From assembly GCA_903869675.1 (NCBI GenBank), contig CAIQAB010000032.1, forward strand, positions 1 to 64,000: a stretch of DNA of 64,000 nucleotides. The letters are read 5' to 3'. The notes under the pieces are model-generated. The model searched no databases and was not told the origin of the DNA. It saw only the letters and a program-made list of their open reading frames with translations. Positions 27,501 to 34,608 of this stretch are shown here, piece by piece. The number at the start of each line of letters is the position of its first letter. The first letter of the stretch is position 1. The translations under genes were made by a program, and so were the position numbers. This stretch comes from an uncultured Verrucomicrobiota bacterium (GTDB lineage Bacteria > Verrucomicrobiota > Verrucomicrobiia > Opitutales > Opitutaceae).

Positions 27501-29980
27501 TTGGCGACCGGGGCGGCGAAGGAGGCGTTGGCTCCCGCTTGGTAGCTGCTGACGACCTCGGGAACGGAAAGGGCGCGAGGATAGAAACGTAGTTCGTTCA
27601 GGGCGAAGTTGGAGTTGTTGTCAGCGGCCCACATCGAGCGGCCGATCCAGTTATTGACGTCGCTGATATCGGTCAGCCGGCAGGCGAGGTCCGTCGAACC
27701 CTGCAGTTCGCCATTGCGAAACCAGCGCACGCGACAGCCGGTGGCGCCGTAAGACCCGGTCTGGTCCTCCACGGTAAGCACATAATGATACTCGGTGCCG
27801 GCGACGGTGATGGAGGAAAGGTCGGTGTTCAGGCCGGTCTCGCCACCGGCGTCGAGTTTGGCGGCGAGACGGTGGGATCCGAGGGTGTTGTTTACATTGA
27901 GCGAAAGGAACAGGTTGTCGTTGGCCACAAACCCGCCCGGGGCGGAGGTCCCGTCCACGATCTCGCCGGGAGCGGCGGCGGTCCCGCTCGTGATAGTGGT
28001 ATTGCCGAAATCAAAGAGACGCTGCCAATTTTTGGAGGATAGCGGGGTGATCCAGGCCTCGAGCGTGAGACTGGGGTGGTCGGAGATGAAGCCGTTACGA
28101 AGATCAAGGTAGGCGGAAATGGCGGCGGCGGTCTGGTTGCCGTTGGTGGTGCCGGGCAGCACGATGGCCGTGCCGTTGAACGTGGCCCCGTTGCCGCGCA
28201 CCGTGAGCGTCTCGCGTGCCGACGTATCGACCAAGGCGGTGCCAGAGGCAGCCGCGCCGGAGGTGGCGTTGAAGGACCAGCGGTTTTCGGGCAGCGGAGC
28301 GGGCGGCAGGGGCTCGGGCGCACCCGCTCCAGGATCGGCCCCCGCAGCGTAGCTGGCAACGACCTGCCCGGCGGTGAGGGCACGGCGGTAGATGCGCAAT
28401 TCATTGATGGAGAGGTTAGCATTTGAGTCAGCCGAATACAGGGAACGGCCGATCCAGTTATTCACGTCCTCCAAGCCCGCGGTGTGGACTGGCAAATCCA
28501 GGGAGTTTTGCAGGGCCGCGTTCCGATACCAGCGCACCTGGCAACCGCCGGATCCGTAGGCACCAACGCCATCCTCGATCACCAGCACGTAGTGATATTC
28601 CGTGCCGGCGGCGGTGGCGGCGGTAGTGCTGGAATAGAGGGGCGCGTTTCCGTCGTATTGGCCCTCCAGTTGCTGGCTGTTGAGATTGGTGCCGGTGTTG
28701 AGAGTCAGGCCGATGTTATCGAAACCGGCGGTGCCTCCGGGTATGGAGGGACCATCCACTATCTCGCCGGTGGCGGCGCCCGCTCCGGAGGTGGTGACAC
28801 ATCGCCCAAAATCAAAGAGTCGCTGCCAGTTTTTAGAGGAGAGCGGCGTGACCCAAGCCTCAAGGGTAAGGCTGGGCTGGGCGGAGATCAGGCCGTTGGG
28901 TAGATCGAGGTAGGCAGAGATGGTGGCGGCGGTTTGGTTGCCATCAGTGGTGCCGGGAAGGCGAAGGGCGGTGCCAGTAAGGATAGCGCCCTGGCCGCGC
29001 AGGGTGGCGACCAGGCCGCCGAGGTCGTCGGCAAAAGTCAGGCCGGAATCGACCGTCGAGTCGGCCTGTTGATTAAACACCCAGCGGTGGTCGGGGGCGG
29101 GAGCAGCAACGGGCGGGGGCGGGGCGACAATGCTGTCGGGACCGGCACCGTAGTTAGCGGTGATCTCCGCCACGCTCAGGACGTGGTTGTAGAGACGGAT
29201 CTCGTCGAAGGAAGCGTTGGCCAAGTTGTCAGCCGAGAACTGGGACCGGCCGATCCAGTTATTGACGTCGTTGAGCTGGCTGAGCTGCCACGGCACGTCG
29301 ACGGTGCCGATCTGGATGCCGTTGCGAAACCATGTCTCGCGTGCGCCGGCGCTGCCATAGGTGCCTACGCCGTTTTCAAACGTGACAACGTAGTGGTAAC
29401 GCTGGCCGGCGGTGGTCGCCAGAGCGGACTCCGCGTAGTAATTGCCGGTGCTCGGCGCGACATAGTTGAGCCGGCCGTAGAGCCGGTGCGTGTTAAGATC
29501 GCTGTTGACCGCCAGCGTGAGAGCAAACTGGTCGGAGGCGGTGGTAGTGCCCGGAGCGGTGGCAAGTCCTCCCGTCCATTCGCCAGTCGCGCCCAGACCG
29601 TCGCCCGCGCCGGCCATGTTACCGAAATCGAAGAGTCGCTGCCACGTCTTGGCGGTGATGGGCGTAGCCCAGATCTCCACTGAAAGGTGTGTGCGGGATG
29701 AGATCAGACCGTTGGGCAGATCGATGTAGGCAGACACCGCCGCGGCAGTTTGGTTGCCGTTAGTCGTGCCGGGCAGGACAATGGCGGAGCCGTTCAAGGT
29801 GGCGCCTTGACCACGCACCGTGAGGGATTTGCCCCCAACCGAGTCGATCATGACGGTGCCCGAAGGAGCTGCGCTTGCGGTGTGATTAAATGACCAGCGC
29901 TGGGTCAAGGCGGCGCGGGCGCAGGGCGTCAGACCGATGGCGGAGAACGCCATCCAAATAAGGATGAAAAACCTTGGCAT
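24590..29980 (-). CDS. Exported fusion: three LamG domains, cadherin/Big-like, PQQ-type sugar dehydrogenase, diheme cytochrome c
   Basis: Exported protein of about 1796 residues from the ATG at 29980 with signal peptide FILIWMAFSAIGLTPCARA. Residues 25-825 hold three repeated LamG-like domains, each beginning RWSFN/RWVFN and containing WIGRS. At 830-913 is a Big_9/cadherin-like domain (VDVLANDTGSP). At 927-1348 is a glucose/sorbosone-dehydrogenase-type propeller: GLLGLAFHPQY, GGDLHFGPDGYLYYAAGD, GLRHPWRIRFD, GDVGQNTYEEIN. A cytochrome region resembling SO2930-type diheme proteins follows with SCLTCH near 1494, CAYCH near 1573 and a likely axial Met in RMPPL near 1640. The C-terminal module DPDGDGQTNLAEF ends RRFFRLNLIVP. 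It likely oxidises a bound sugar and passes electrons through its own hemes in the periplasm or on the surface. Confidence 0.85.
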   Translation of the reverse strand: MPRFFILIWMAFSAIGLTPCARAALTQRWSFNHTASAAPSGTVMIDSVGGKSLTVRGQGATLNGSAIVLPGTTNGNQTAAAVSAYIDLPNGLISSRTHLSVEIWATPITAKTWQRLFDFGNMAGAGDGLGATGEWTGGLATAPGTTTASDQFALTLAVNSDLNTHRLYGRLNYVAPSTGNYYAESALATTAGQRYHYVVTFENGVGTYGSAGARETWFRNGIQIGTVDVPWQLSQLNDVNNWIGRSQFSADNLANASFDEIRLYNHVLSVAEITANYGAGPDSIVAPPPPVAAPAPDHRWVFNQQADSTVDSGLTFADDLGGLVATLRGQGAILTGTALRLPGTTDGNQTAATISAYLDLPNGLISAQPSLTLEAWVTPLSSKNWQRLFDFGRCVTTSGAGAATGEIVDGPSIPGGTAGFDNIGLTLNTGTNLNSQQLEGQYDGNAPLYSSTTAATAAGTEYHYVLVIEDGVGAYGSGGCQVRWYRNAALQNSLDLPVHTAGLEDVNNWIGRSLYSADSNANLSINELRIYRRALTAGQVVASYAAGADPGAGAPEPLPPAPLPENRWSFNATSGAAASGTALVDTSARETLTVRGNGATFNGTAIVLPGTTNGNQTAAAISAYLDLRNGFISDHPSLTLEAWITPLSSKNWQRLFDFGNTTITSGTAAAPGEIVDGTSAPGGFVANDNLFLSLNVNNTLGSHRLAAKLDAGGETGLNTDLSSITVAGTEYHYVLTVEDQTGSYGATGCRVRWFRNGELQGSTDLACRLTDISDVNNWIGRSMWAADNNSNFALNELRFYPRALSVPEVVSSYQAGANASFAAPVANADTAVIQPLQKVLVDVLANDTGSPIPATLQIVTPPATGSAAIKGGKILYAHAGPSSKPVTFSYRVGNVSGSTATGTVTITFATALRITNPALTMPVAPPATFYQVVDAIPGVTFSEPLGMATQPANTRRLYVLERMAKIQLVPDITAATPAKKLFLDLQQVVAGRTPAETIENGANYENGLLGLAFHPQYSTNGYFYAAYTVRIAGGSFYQRISRFRVSTTDPDVADPASELVLLQQLDEGPNHNGGDLHFGPDGYLYYAAGDEENPNDFRQNSQRLDKDFYAGIFRFDVDKKPGNSEPNAHAAIPTDGGRARFSVPVDNPFVPVAKGGAWDGVWNGVPITDATKLRMEYWAVGLRHPWRIRFDSLNGQLWAGDVGQNTYEEINLIVKGGNYGWVWREGLSDTNFSTNPSRPAAFTSIDPVWVYPHTSIAGADPLFAGNSVVGGVVYRGNRFPELYGHYIFCDSVSGHIWKRDSATGAVTRITGVPGVYGGLVSMGVDPSNQDVLFADYLNSRIIRLTTGTVTNTFPSTLSATGLFADLTDLSPSPGLIPYEPNLTFWSDYAVKRRWFTIPNSGQMTWQRDANWTYPAGMVLVKHFDIDLTRGDPATRRRLETRVFVKGDSGFYGVSYRWNDAQTDATLVPDEGAEFDFTVTDKGVARTQHWTIPSRSSCLTCHTPQAGGPLSFNTRQLNRDNVIHGYSGNQLSNLAAAGYFTNAVDDPKTVPRHVRPDETLYSIEARARSYLAVNCAYCHRADGTVSGAFWDGRPQLTLAQTNLLNGPATNNGGNPSNRLVVPGDLTHSIVYNRVSMQNGFTRMPPLATSELDPSGIALLAEWISALGARADYTTWRTATFGSATSAAGAETADPDGDGQTNLAEFISYTGPLDPGSSLNVSINPAPAGRAAITVVFVLPPDRAWSFETSTDLVTWSPWAPPGADGLPRAEATRIELNAPVPDGTAPRRFFRLNLIVP

Positions 29981-30137
29981 GGGGTGGGGCAGAGAAAAAA
30001 CCAGCAGCGAATTAATATCCGCCGGGGCCGAAACGCAAAGCACGCCGCTTGGCTGGGAATCCTATGACCTTGCACGATCCTCCGGCCAAGTAAACTGCCA
30101 GGGAGGGACGCAAGACCGGGCGGAACTTTACTTTGGC

Positions 30138-31298
30138 TCAGCCGGCAACCGCGAGTTGCCCGCAACCGGCCGCGATATCAATGCCTCGACGCTGCCGCAC
30201 GGTGCAGGGTATACCGTAACCGGCGAGCACGTCCTGAAACCCACGCGCGCCGTTCGGTGCGGTCGGCCGGCCATCATAGCCGAGGGTGGGGTTGAGCGGG
30301 ATGAGGTTTACCTGAGCGGGGATGCCGTGCAACAGGGCACCCACGGCATGAGCGTGGTCGGGACCATCATTTTTGCCCTCGATAAGCGTCCACTCGAAAA
30401 AGATACGGCGACCGAGAATCGCGGTGTAGTCGCGGCAAGCGTCCATCAGCTCATCGAGCGGCCATTTGCGGGCGGCAGGCACGAGCGCAGCCCGTTCCGC
30501 CTGGGTGGCACCATGCAGAGAAACCGCGAGGTGGATAGGCCGGCGCTCGGCGGCGAGGCGGCGGATACCGGGCACCACGCCGACGGTGGAGACGGAAATT
30601 TTTTGCGCGCCGAGGGCGAGCCCGGCGGAGTCGCGCAGGATATCGATGGCCTGCATGACGGCATCGTAGTTATGGAGGGGTTCCCCCATGCCCATGAAGA
30701 CCAGATTGCGCAGGCGGGCATGGCGGTGGTGTGGCGATGGGTGGGCGGGCTCGGCGAGCGCGGGAATAGGCGCACCCGAGTCTTCCTTGGCCGGCGCAGC
30801 CGTGGCGCGCAGGACGGCATCAACGTGCAGGGCTTGGGCAACGATCTCCGCGGCGGTGAGGTGGCGGGTGTAGCCCATCTGGCCGGTAGCGCAAAAAACG
30901 CAGCCCATGGCGCAGCCCACCTGCGAACTCACGCACGCAGTGGTGCGACCGTGGTAGCGCATGAGCACGGTTTCGATCCGGTGCCCGTCGTGCAGTGCGA
31001 GGAGGTATTTGCGGGTGAAGCCATCCGACGAGCGAGTCTCAAGCGCGACCGAGGGTAGATCGCAGGAGAGTTCGGCGGCGACTTTTTCCACGAAGCGCGC
31101 CGGCATCCGGTCGTGGGCACGCGCCGCGAGCTCGGCAAAGGTGAGCCGCCCCTGCAGATGAATCTCGTTCCATAGGGAGGTGGCGTGGATCGGCGAGAAG
31201 CCCCACGCCACCGCGCGATCGATCAACTCAGGCCGGGTGAGACCGAGCAGGTGGGCGGCGGGCGTCATGACTTCGGAGGCTGGGCGGACGGCGGACAT
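30138..31298 (-). CDS. rlmN: Dual-specificity 23S rRNA A2503/tRNA A37 C2-methyltransferase
   Basis: Radical-SAM methyltransferase acting on 23S rRNA A2503 (and tRNA A37 in E. coli). The cluster motif is CAMGCVFC (Cys-x3-Cys-x2-Cys) after VSSQVG; NLVFMGMGEPLHNY, KISVSTVGVVP and LAVSLHGAT are family signatures; and the catalytic methyl-carrying Cys lies in RRGIDIAAGCGQL near the end. Its length of 386 residues fits. An inserted low-complexity linker (Ala/Pro/His-rich, around residues 165-195) separates the cluster from NLVFMG. An internal ATG at 31268 (MTPAAHLLG) is an equally good start. Confidence 0.93.
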   Translation of the reverse strand: MSAVRPASEVMTPAAHLLGLTRPELIDRAVAWGFSPIHATSLWNEIHLQGRLTFAELAARAHDRMPARFVEKVAAELSCDLPSVALETRSSDGFTRKYLLALHDGHRIETVLMRYHGRTTACVSSQVGCAMGCVFCATGQMGYTRHLTAAEIVAQALHVDAVLRATAAPAKEDSGAPIPALAEPAHPSPHHRHARLRNLVFMGMGEPLHNYDAVMQAIDILRDSAGLALGAQKISVSTVGVVPGIRRLAAERRPIHLAVSLHGATQAERAALVPAARKWPLDELMDACRDYTAILGRRIFFEWTLIEGKNDGPDHAHAVGALLHGIPAQVNLIPLNPTLGYDGRPTAPNGARGFQDVLAGYGIPCTVRQRRGIDIAAGCGQLAVAG

Positions 31299-31397
31299 GG
31301 CTCGTAATGGAGCCGACTCAATCCATGAGGTTCAACCCGTAACACGTTGACCCCGGCGCCGGGCTTTGCGTGCGTCGGCGTTTACCCGCGATTTTTT

Positions 31398-32051
31398 GTG
31401 CCCCTAGATATCTACGACTCCATCCGAGAAAAGCGGTTTGCCGCGCTGCAGGCGGAGTTTTTGCCGCAACTGCCCCTCGCAAGCGGCACCCCGCTGACTT
31501 TGGAACTGGGCTGCGGCCACGGCCACTATCTGAACGCCTACGCGGCCGCGCATCCGGGGGAGTTTTGCGTGGGCCTGGACCTGATCGCCGACCGCATCGC
31601 CAGGGCCACTCGAAAAGCGGCACGCGCACGGCTCACCAACCTCGCCTTCGTGCAGGCCGAGGCCGCGCTATTTTTGCAAGCGCTGGCCGCCCCCCACCCC
31701 GCCCTTTCCTTAGCCTCACCGCGGCTGCGACGCATTTTCTTACTGTTCTCCGACCCTTGGCCGAAGCGCCGGCACTGGAAACATCGAGTCATGCAGACCG
31801 CCTTGCTAGATACCTTGGCGGAGCTGACGGAAGCAGGCGCGGCGCTGCATTTCCGCACCGACCACCCGGAATACTTCATCTACGCCCGCGAAGTAATCGC
31901 GGCGCACGCTAGCTGGCGCGTGGCCACGCCGGAGGAGGCACCTTGGCCCTTCGAGCACGTTTCAGTTTTCGAGGAGCGGGCGCTGGCGGGTGCGCCTCAA
32001 TCATTCACCGCCTTGCGCTCGGAAACGGCACATGGCGCCCGAATCCCCTAA
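31398..32051 (+). CDS. trmB: tRNA (guanine-N7-)-methyltransferase
   Basis: SAM-dependent methyltransferase forming m7G46 in tRNA. Motif I LELGCGHGHY, the acidic-loop FVGLD-like 'CVGLDLIADRI', the catalytic FSDPWPKRRHWKHR and FRTDHPEYF near the C-terminus are all diagnostic. About 217 residues from the GTG at 31398; a TTG at 31347 would add 17 residues of doubtful value. Divergent from rlmN, another RNA methyltransferase, across less than 100 bp. The ATP synthase operon follows after 104 bp. Confidence 0.9.
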   Translation: MPLDIYDSIREKRFAALQAEFLPQLPLASGTPLTLELGCGHGHYLNAYAAAHPGEFCVGLDLIADRIARATRKAARARLTNLAFVQAEAALFLQALAAPHPALSLASPRLRRIFLLFSDPWPKRRHWKHRVMQTALLDTLAELTEAGAALHFRTDHPEYFIYAREVIAAHASWRVATPEEAPWPFEHVSVFEERALAGAPQSFTALRSETAHGARIP

Positions 32052-32155
32052 CATTAGCGCCCCTCAAAGTTGATATTGGAAACCTAATGATGCGTGTCGT
32101 TAAAAGAAGTAACCCACTTCGGGGATTGACGACCCTTCGGGCGGCTACCTATGTC

Positions 32156-33073
32156 ATGAACTTTTATCCTTTCGCCATGCCCCCCCGCGTTCACGCAGCC
32201 GTCCTCAAAACCCTCGTCGCCCTGCCGCTTTTTGCGGCACTCGCCGCGACGGCGCAGGCGTCCGAGGGTGGACACGAAGCGGCGGCTTCACTCAAGAGCT
32301 TCATCGGGCTGCCAGTCACCAATTCCATCCTGACAAGCTGGGTGATGACTTTAGCGATTATCGCGGTTGTTCGCTTGTCGGTCGGCACACCTAAGCTTAT
32401 CCCCGGCCGCGCCCAGTCAGTTTTGGAATCAACGCTCACCGCCATGCGGGATCTTTACGAGCCCATCGTGGGTAAAAAAGCCATGCCTATGGCGTATCCC
32501 TTGTTGGTTACTTTATTTGTCTTTATCGTATTGCACAATTGGTCGGGCCTTCTGCCCTTCGTGGGGACGGTCGGCTGGGGTCACATCATAGAAGGTCATT
32601 TCCACGTGAACACCCCGCTGATTCGCCCGCATACCTCGGAACTGAACGGCACCATCGCCCTGGCCCTGGTTTCCTTCGGAGCGTGGTTCGTGATCGTAAT
32701 GCGCTACGCTGGCCCGGGCCTGCTGATCAAGGATCTCTTCGGCAACAAGGCCGATAAGTCGGAGCTAGCCCCTGCCATTTATTGGGGCCTCTCATTGGTT
32801 TTTCTCGTCGTGGGTGTGATCGAGGTCGTCTCGATTTTCATCCGCCCGGTTACCCTTTCGATGCGTCTCTTCGGTAACGTGTTCGGTGGTGAGAACTTGC
32901 TCCATGCGATGCATTTCCTGCCGCCGTTCTATTTCCTCGAACTGCTGGTCGGCTTTGTCCAGGGCCTCGTTTTCACGCTGCTCAGCGCCGTCTACATCGG
33001 TTTGATTTGCAACCACGGCGACGACCATGGCCACGACGATGCTCATGATCACGCCAAGGAGGCTGCACACTAA
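32156..33073 (+). CDS. atpB: ATP synthase F0 subunit a
   Basis: Membrane stator subunit forming the proton half-channels with the c-ring. The essential Arg is in IRPVTLSMRLFGNVFGGE. The ATG at 32156 gives 305 residues starting with a cleavable signal-like segment (LKTLVALPLFAALAATAQA), followed by about six membrane helices. The C-terminus is a His/Asp-rich tail (HGDDHGHDDAHDH), which is unusual. An ATG at 32177 is an alternative start. First gene of the atp operon; no atpI precedes it. Confidence 0.93.
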   Translation: MNFYPFAMPPRVHAAVLKTLVALPLFAALAATAQASEGGHEAAASLKSFIGLPVTNSILTSWVMTLAIIAVVRLSVGTPKLIPGRAQSVLESTLTAMRDLYEPIVGKKAMPMAYPLLVTLFVFIVLHNWSGLLPFVGTVGWGHIIEGHFHVNTPLIRPHTSELNGTIALALVSFGAWFVIVMRYAGPGLLIKDLFGNKADKSELAPAIYWGLSLVFLVVGVIEVVSIFIRPVTLSMRLFGNVFGGENLLHAMHFLPPFYFLELLVGFVQGLVFTLLSAVYIGLICNHGDDHGHDDAHDHAKEAAH

Positions 33074-33164
33074 TTTTCCAACCTTTTCCCGTCCGGGAGC
33101 ATACGTCGTTCGCGACATCCATGTGTGCACGGTCGAGACCCACAACCAAAACCAAATACATCCC

Positions 33165-33368
33165 ATGATCATCGCTGAAATCACTGGCAACATCGCCTCC
33201 GCCGCCGGCCTCGTCGCCGCTCCTATCGCCGTAGGTCTCATCGGCACCAAGGCCGCCGAGGCCGTTGGCCGCAACCCTGCCGCCTCCGGCAAGATCCTCG
33301 TGCAGTCCATCCTCGGTATGGCGCTCGCCGAAGGTCTCGGCCTCCTCGCCCTCTTCCTCGCCAAGTAA
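33165..33368 (+). CDS. atpE: ATP synthase F0 subunit c
   Basis: Proteolipid ring subunit of 67 residues with two hydrophobic helices joined by the polar loop GRNPAASGK. The ion-binding carboxylate is Glu in LGMALAEGLGLLALF. There is no Ser/Thr directly after this Glu and no Gln partner in helix 1, which argues for H+ rather than Na+ coupling. Shorter than the E. coli subunit (79 residues). A hairpin follows 17 bp after the stop. Confidence 0.95.
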   Translation: MIIAEITGNIASAAGLVAAPIAVGLIGTKAAEAVGRNPAASGKILVQSILGMALAEGLGLLALFLAK

Positions 33369-33385
33369 TCCCTGGCGCAGTTTTC

Positions 33386-33422
33386 GGGCCTTGGTGACGA
33401 GCTTTTGCACGCACCAAGGCCC
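33386..33422. repeat. Perfect 11-bp inverted repeat between atpE and atpF
   Basis: Arms GGGCCTTGGTG (33386-33396) and CACCAAGGCCC (33412-33422), loop of 15 nt. There is no proper T-run after it, so more likely an mRNA-stabilising or partial-termination structure that lets atpE be expressed above atpF, as the c-ring needs several copies. Confidence 0.75.
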
Positions 33423-33471
33423 CGCCCCTCTTTTCGTTAAGCCCACTTTTTCCGCCCGTCGACCGCCCGCC

Positions 33472-34056
33472 ATGTTCTCCCTTTTTCTGGCTGCCACCAC
33501 CCCCGCCCACGAAGCTGTCACCGCCCATGAAGGCGCGGCTTCCGGCGGGCTTGTCCACGACCTCGTCGAGAAATTCGGCATCGACGCGACCAACGTCGGG
33601 ATGCAGCTCCTCAGCTTCACCATCCTAGCCTATGTGCTGTATCGCTTCGCGATCAAGCCCACGCTCGCCACCATGGACGAGCGCAACCACCAGATCGAGG
33701 CGGGCTTGAAAAACGCTGAAGCCACCGCCACCAAGCTCGCCGAGGCCCAACAACAGGCCGCCGCCCAGCTAAAAACCGCCCAGCTCGAGGCGAACAAGAT
33801 CATCGACGAGGCCCGCAAGGCCGCCAAGGAACTCTCCGAACGCGAGACCGCCGCCGCCACCGAGCGTGCCAACGCTCTCGTAACCAAAGCCCAGCAAGCC
33901 ATCGAGTTGGAGCATAAAAAGATGCTCGCTGATGCCCAAAAGGAGATCGCCCGTCTGGTGGTAGCCACGACCGAGCGCGTGCTCGCCAAGCGCCTGAGCG
34001 ACGCCGACCGCGCCGCTTACAACGAGACCGCCACCCGCGAGCTTACGGCCGTCTGA
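33472..34056 (+). CDS. atpF: ATP synthase F0 subunit b
   Basis: Peripheral stalk subunit of 194 residues: a short N-terminal extension with His/Glu (residues 1-35), one membrane helix (MQLLSFTILAYVLYRFAIKPTL), then a long charged, Ala-rich coiled coil (residues 65-165) typical of the b subunit that binds delta. The ATG at 33472 gives the usual organisation. Confidence 0.93.
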   Translation: MFSLFLAATTPAHEAVTAHEGAASGGLVHDLVEKFGIDATNVGMQLLSFTILAYVLYRFAIKPTLATMDERNHQIEAGLKNAEATATKLAEAQQQAAAQLKTAQLEANKIIDEARKAAKELSERETAAATERANALVTKAQQAIELEHKKMLADAQKEIARLVVATTERVLAKRLSDADRAAYNETATRELTAV

Positions 34057-34146
34057 AAAAGCAAAAGCTGAAACGCGGAAATCCACGCACCCGCTCCTCT
34101 CCGTTTTTATAATTTCAGCATTTCAGCGTTTTAGCGTTTCAAAATT
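34056..34146. repeat. Intergenic inverted repeat, GCTGAAACGC family (atpF-atpH gap)
   Basis: Left tract 34056-34081 (AAAAGCTGAAACGCGGAAAT-like) and right tract 34111-34144 (ATTTCAGC, ATTTCAGCG, TTTTAGCG, TTTC) are imperfect inverted copies of an 8-10 bp unit. The same unit recurs in the atpG-atpD gap. Confidence 0.7.
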
Positions 34147-34152
34147 CCCCTC

Positions 34153-34548
34153 ATGTCCGCCGTCCCAGCCAAAATCCGCGCCTTCGTTAAACAACTCGTC
34201 CAGCTCAGCTTAGTCGATGGTTGCGTATCCGCCGAGCAGGTCGCTGGCATTCTCGAATACCTCGAGAAAAATCCGCCCGCTAACCCCCTGGCCTCGCTCC
34301 AAGCCTACCACAAGGCCATCGCCGTGGAAATCGCCAAGGGTGAAGCCCGCGTCGAGCATGCCGGTCCGGTCACTGCCGAAGCCTTAGCCGCCATCGCCTC
34401 CGCCCTCAGCAAACGTTACGCCCGGCCCGTCTCCCCCCTCGCCACCGCCAACCCTACCCTCCTTGCCGGTCTGCGCGTTCGCATCGGCGACGATGTCTAC
34501 GAATCATCCGTCGCCGGCCAGCTCGCCGCCCTTTCAGCCGCTTCCTAA
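34153..34548 (+). CDS. atpH: ATP synthase F1 subunit delta (short form)
   Basis: Connects the alpha-beta crown to the b stalk. Only 131 residues, about 45 fewer than the ~177 of E. coli; what is missing is part of the N-terminal helical domain. The C-terminal signature NPTLLAGLRVRIGDDVYESSV is clear. The gene position between atpF and atpA is canonical. The shortness is a real feature of this frame: no upstream in-frame start extends it. Confidence 0.85.
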   Translation: MSAVPAKIRAFVKQLVQLSLVDGCVSAEQVAGILEYLEKNPPANPLASLQAYHKAIAVEIAKGEARVEHAGPVTAEALAAIASALSKRYARPVSPLATANPTLLAGLRVRIGDDVYESSVAGQLAALSAAS

Positions 34549-34608
34549 GTTGGTCCACAGCACCTTCCTCTCACTAACCGCATTTCGCCACCCACTATTT
34601 TTCAAAAA

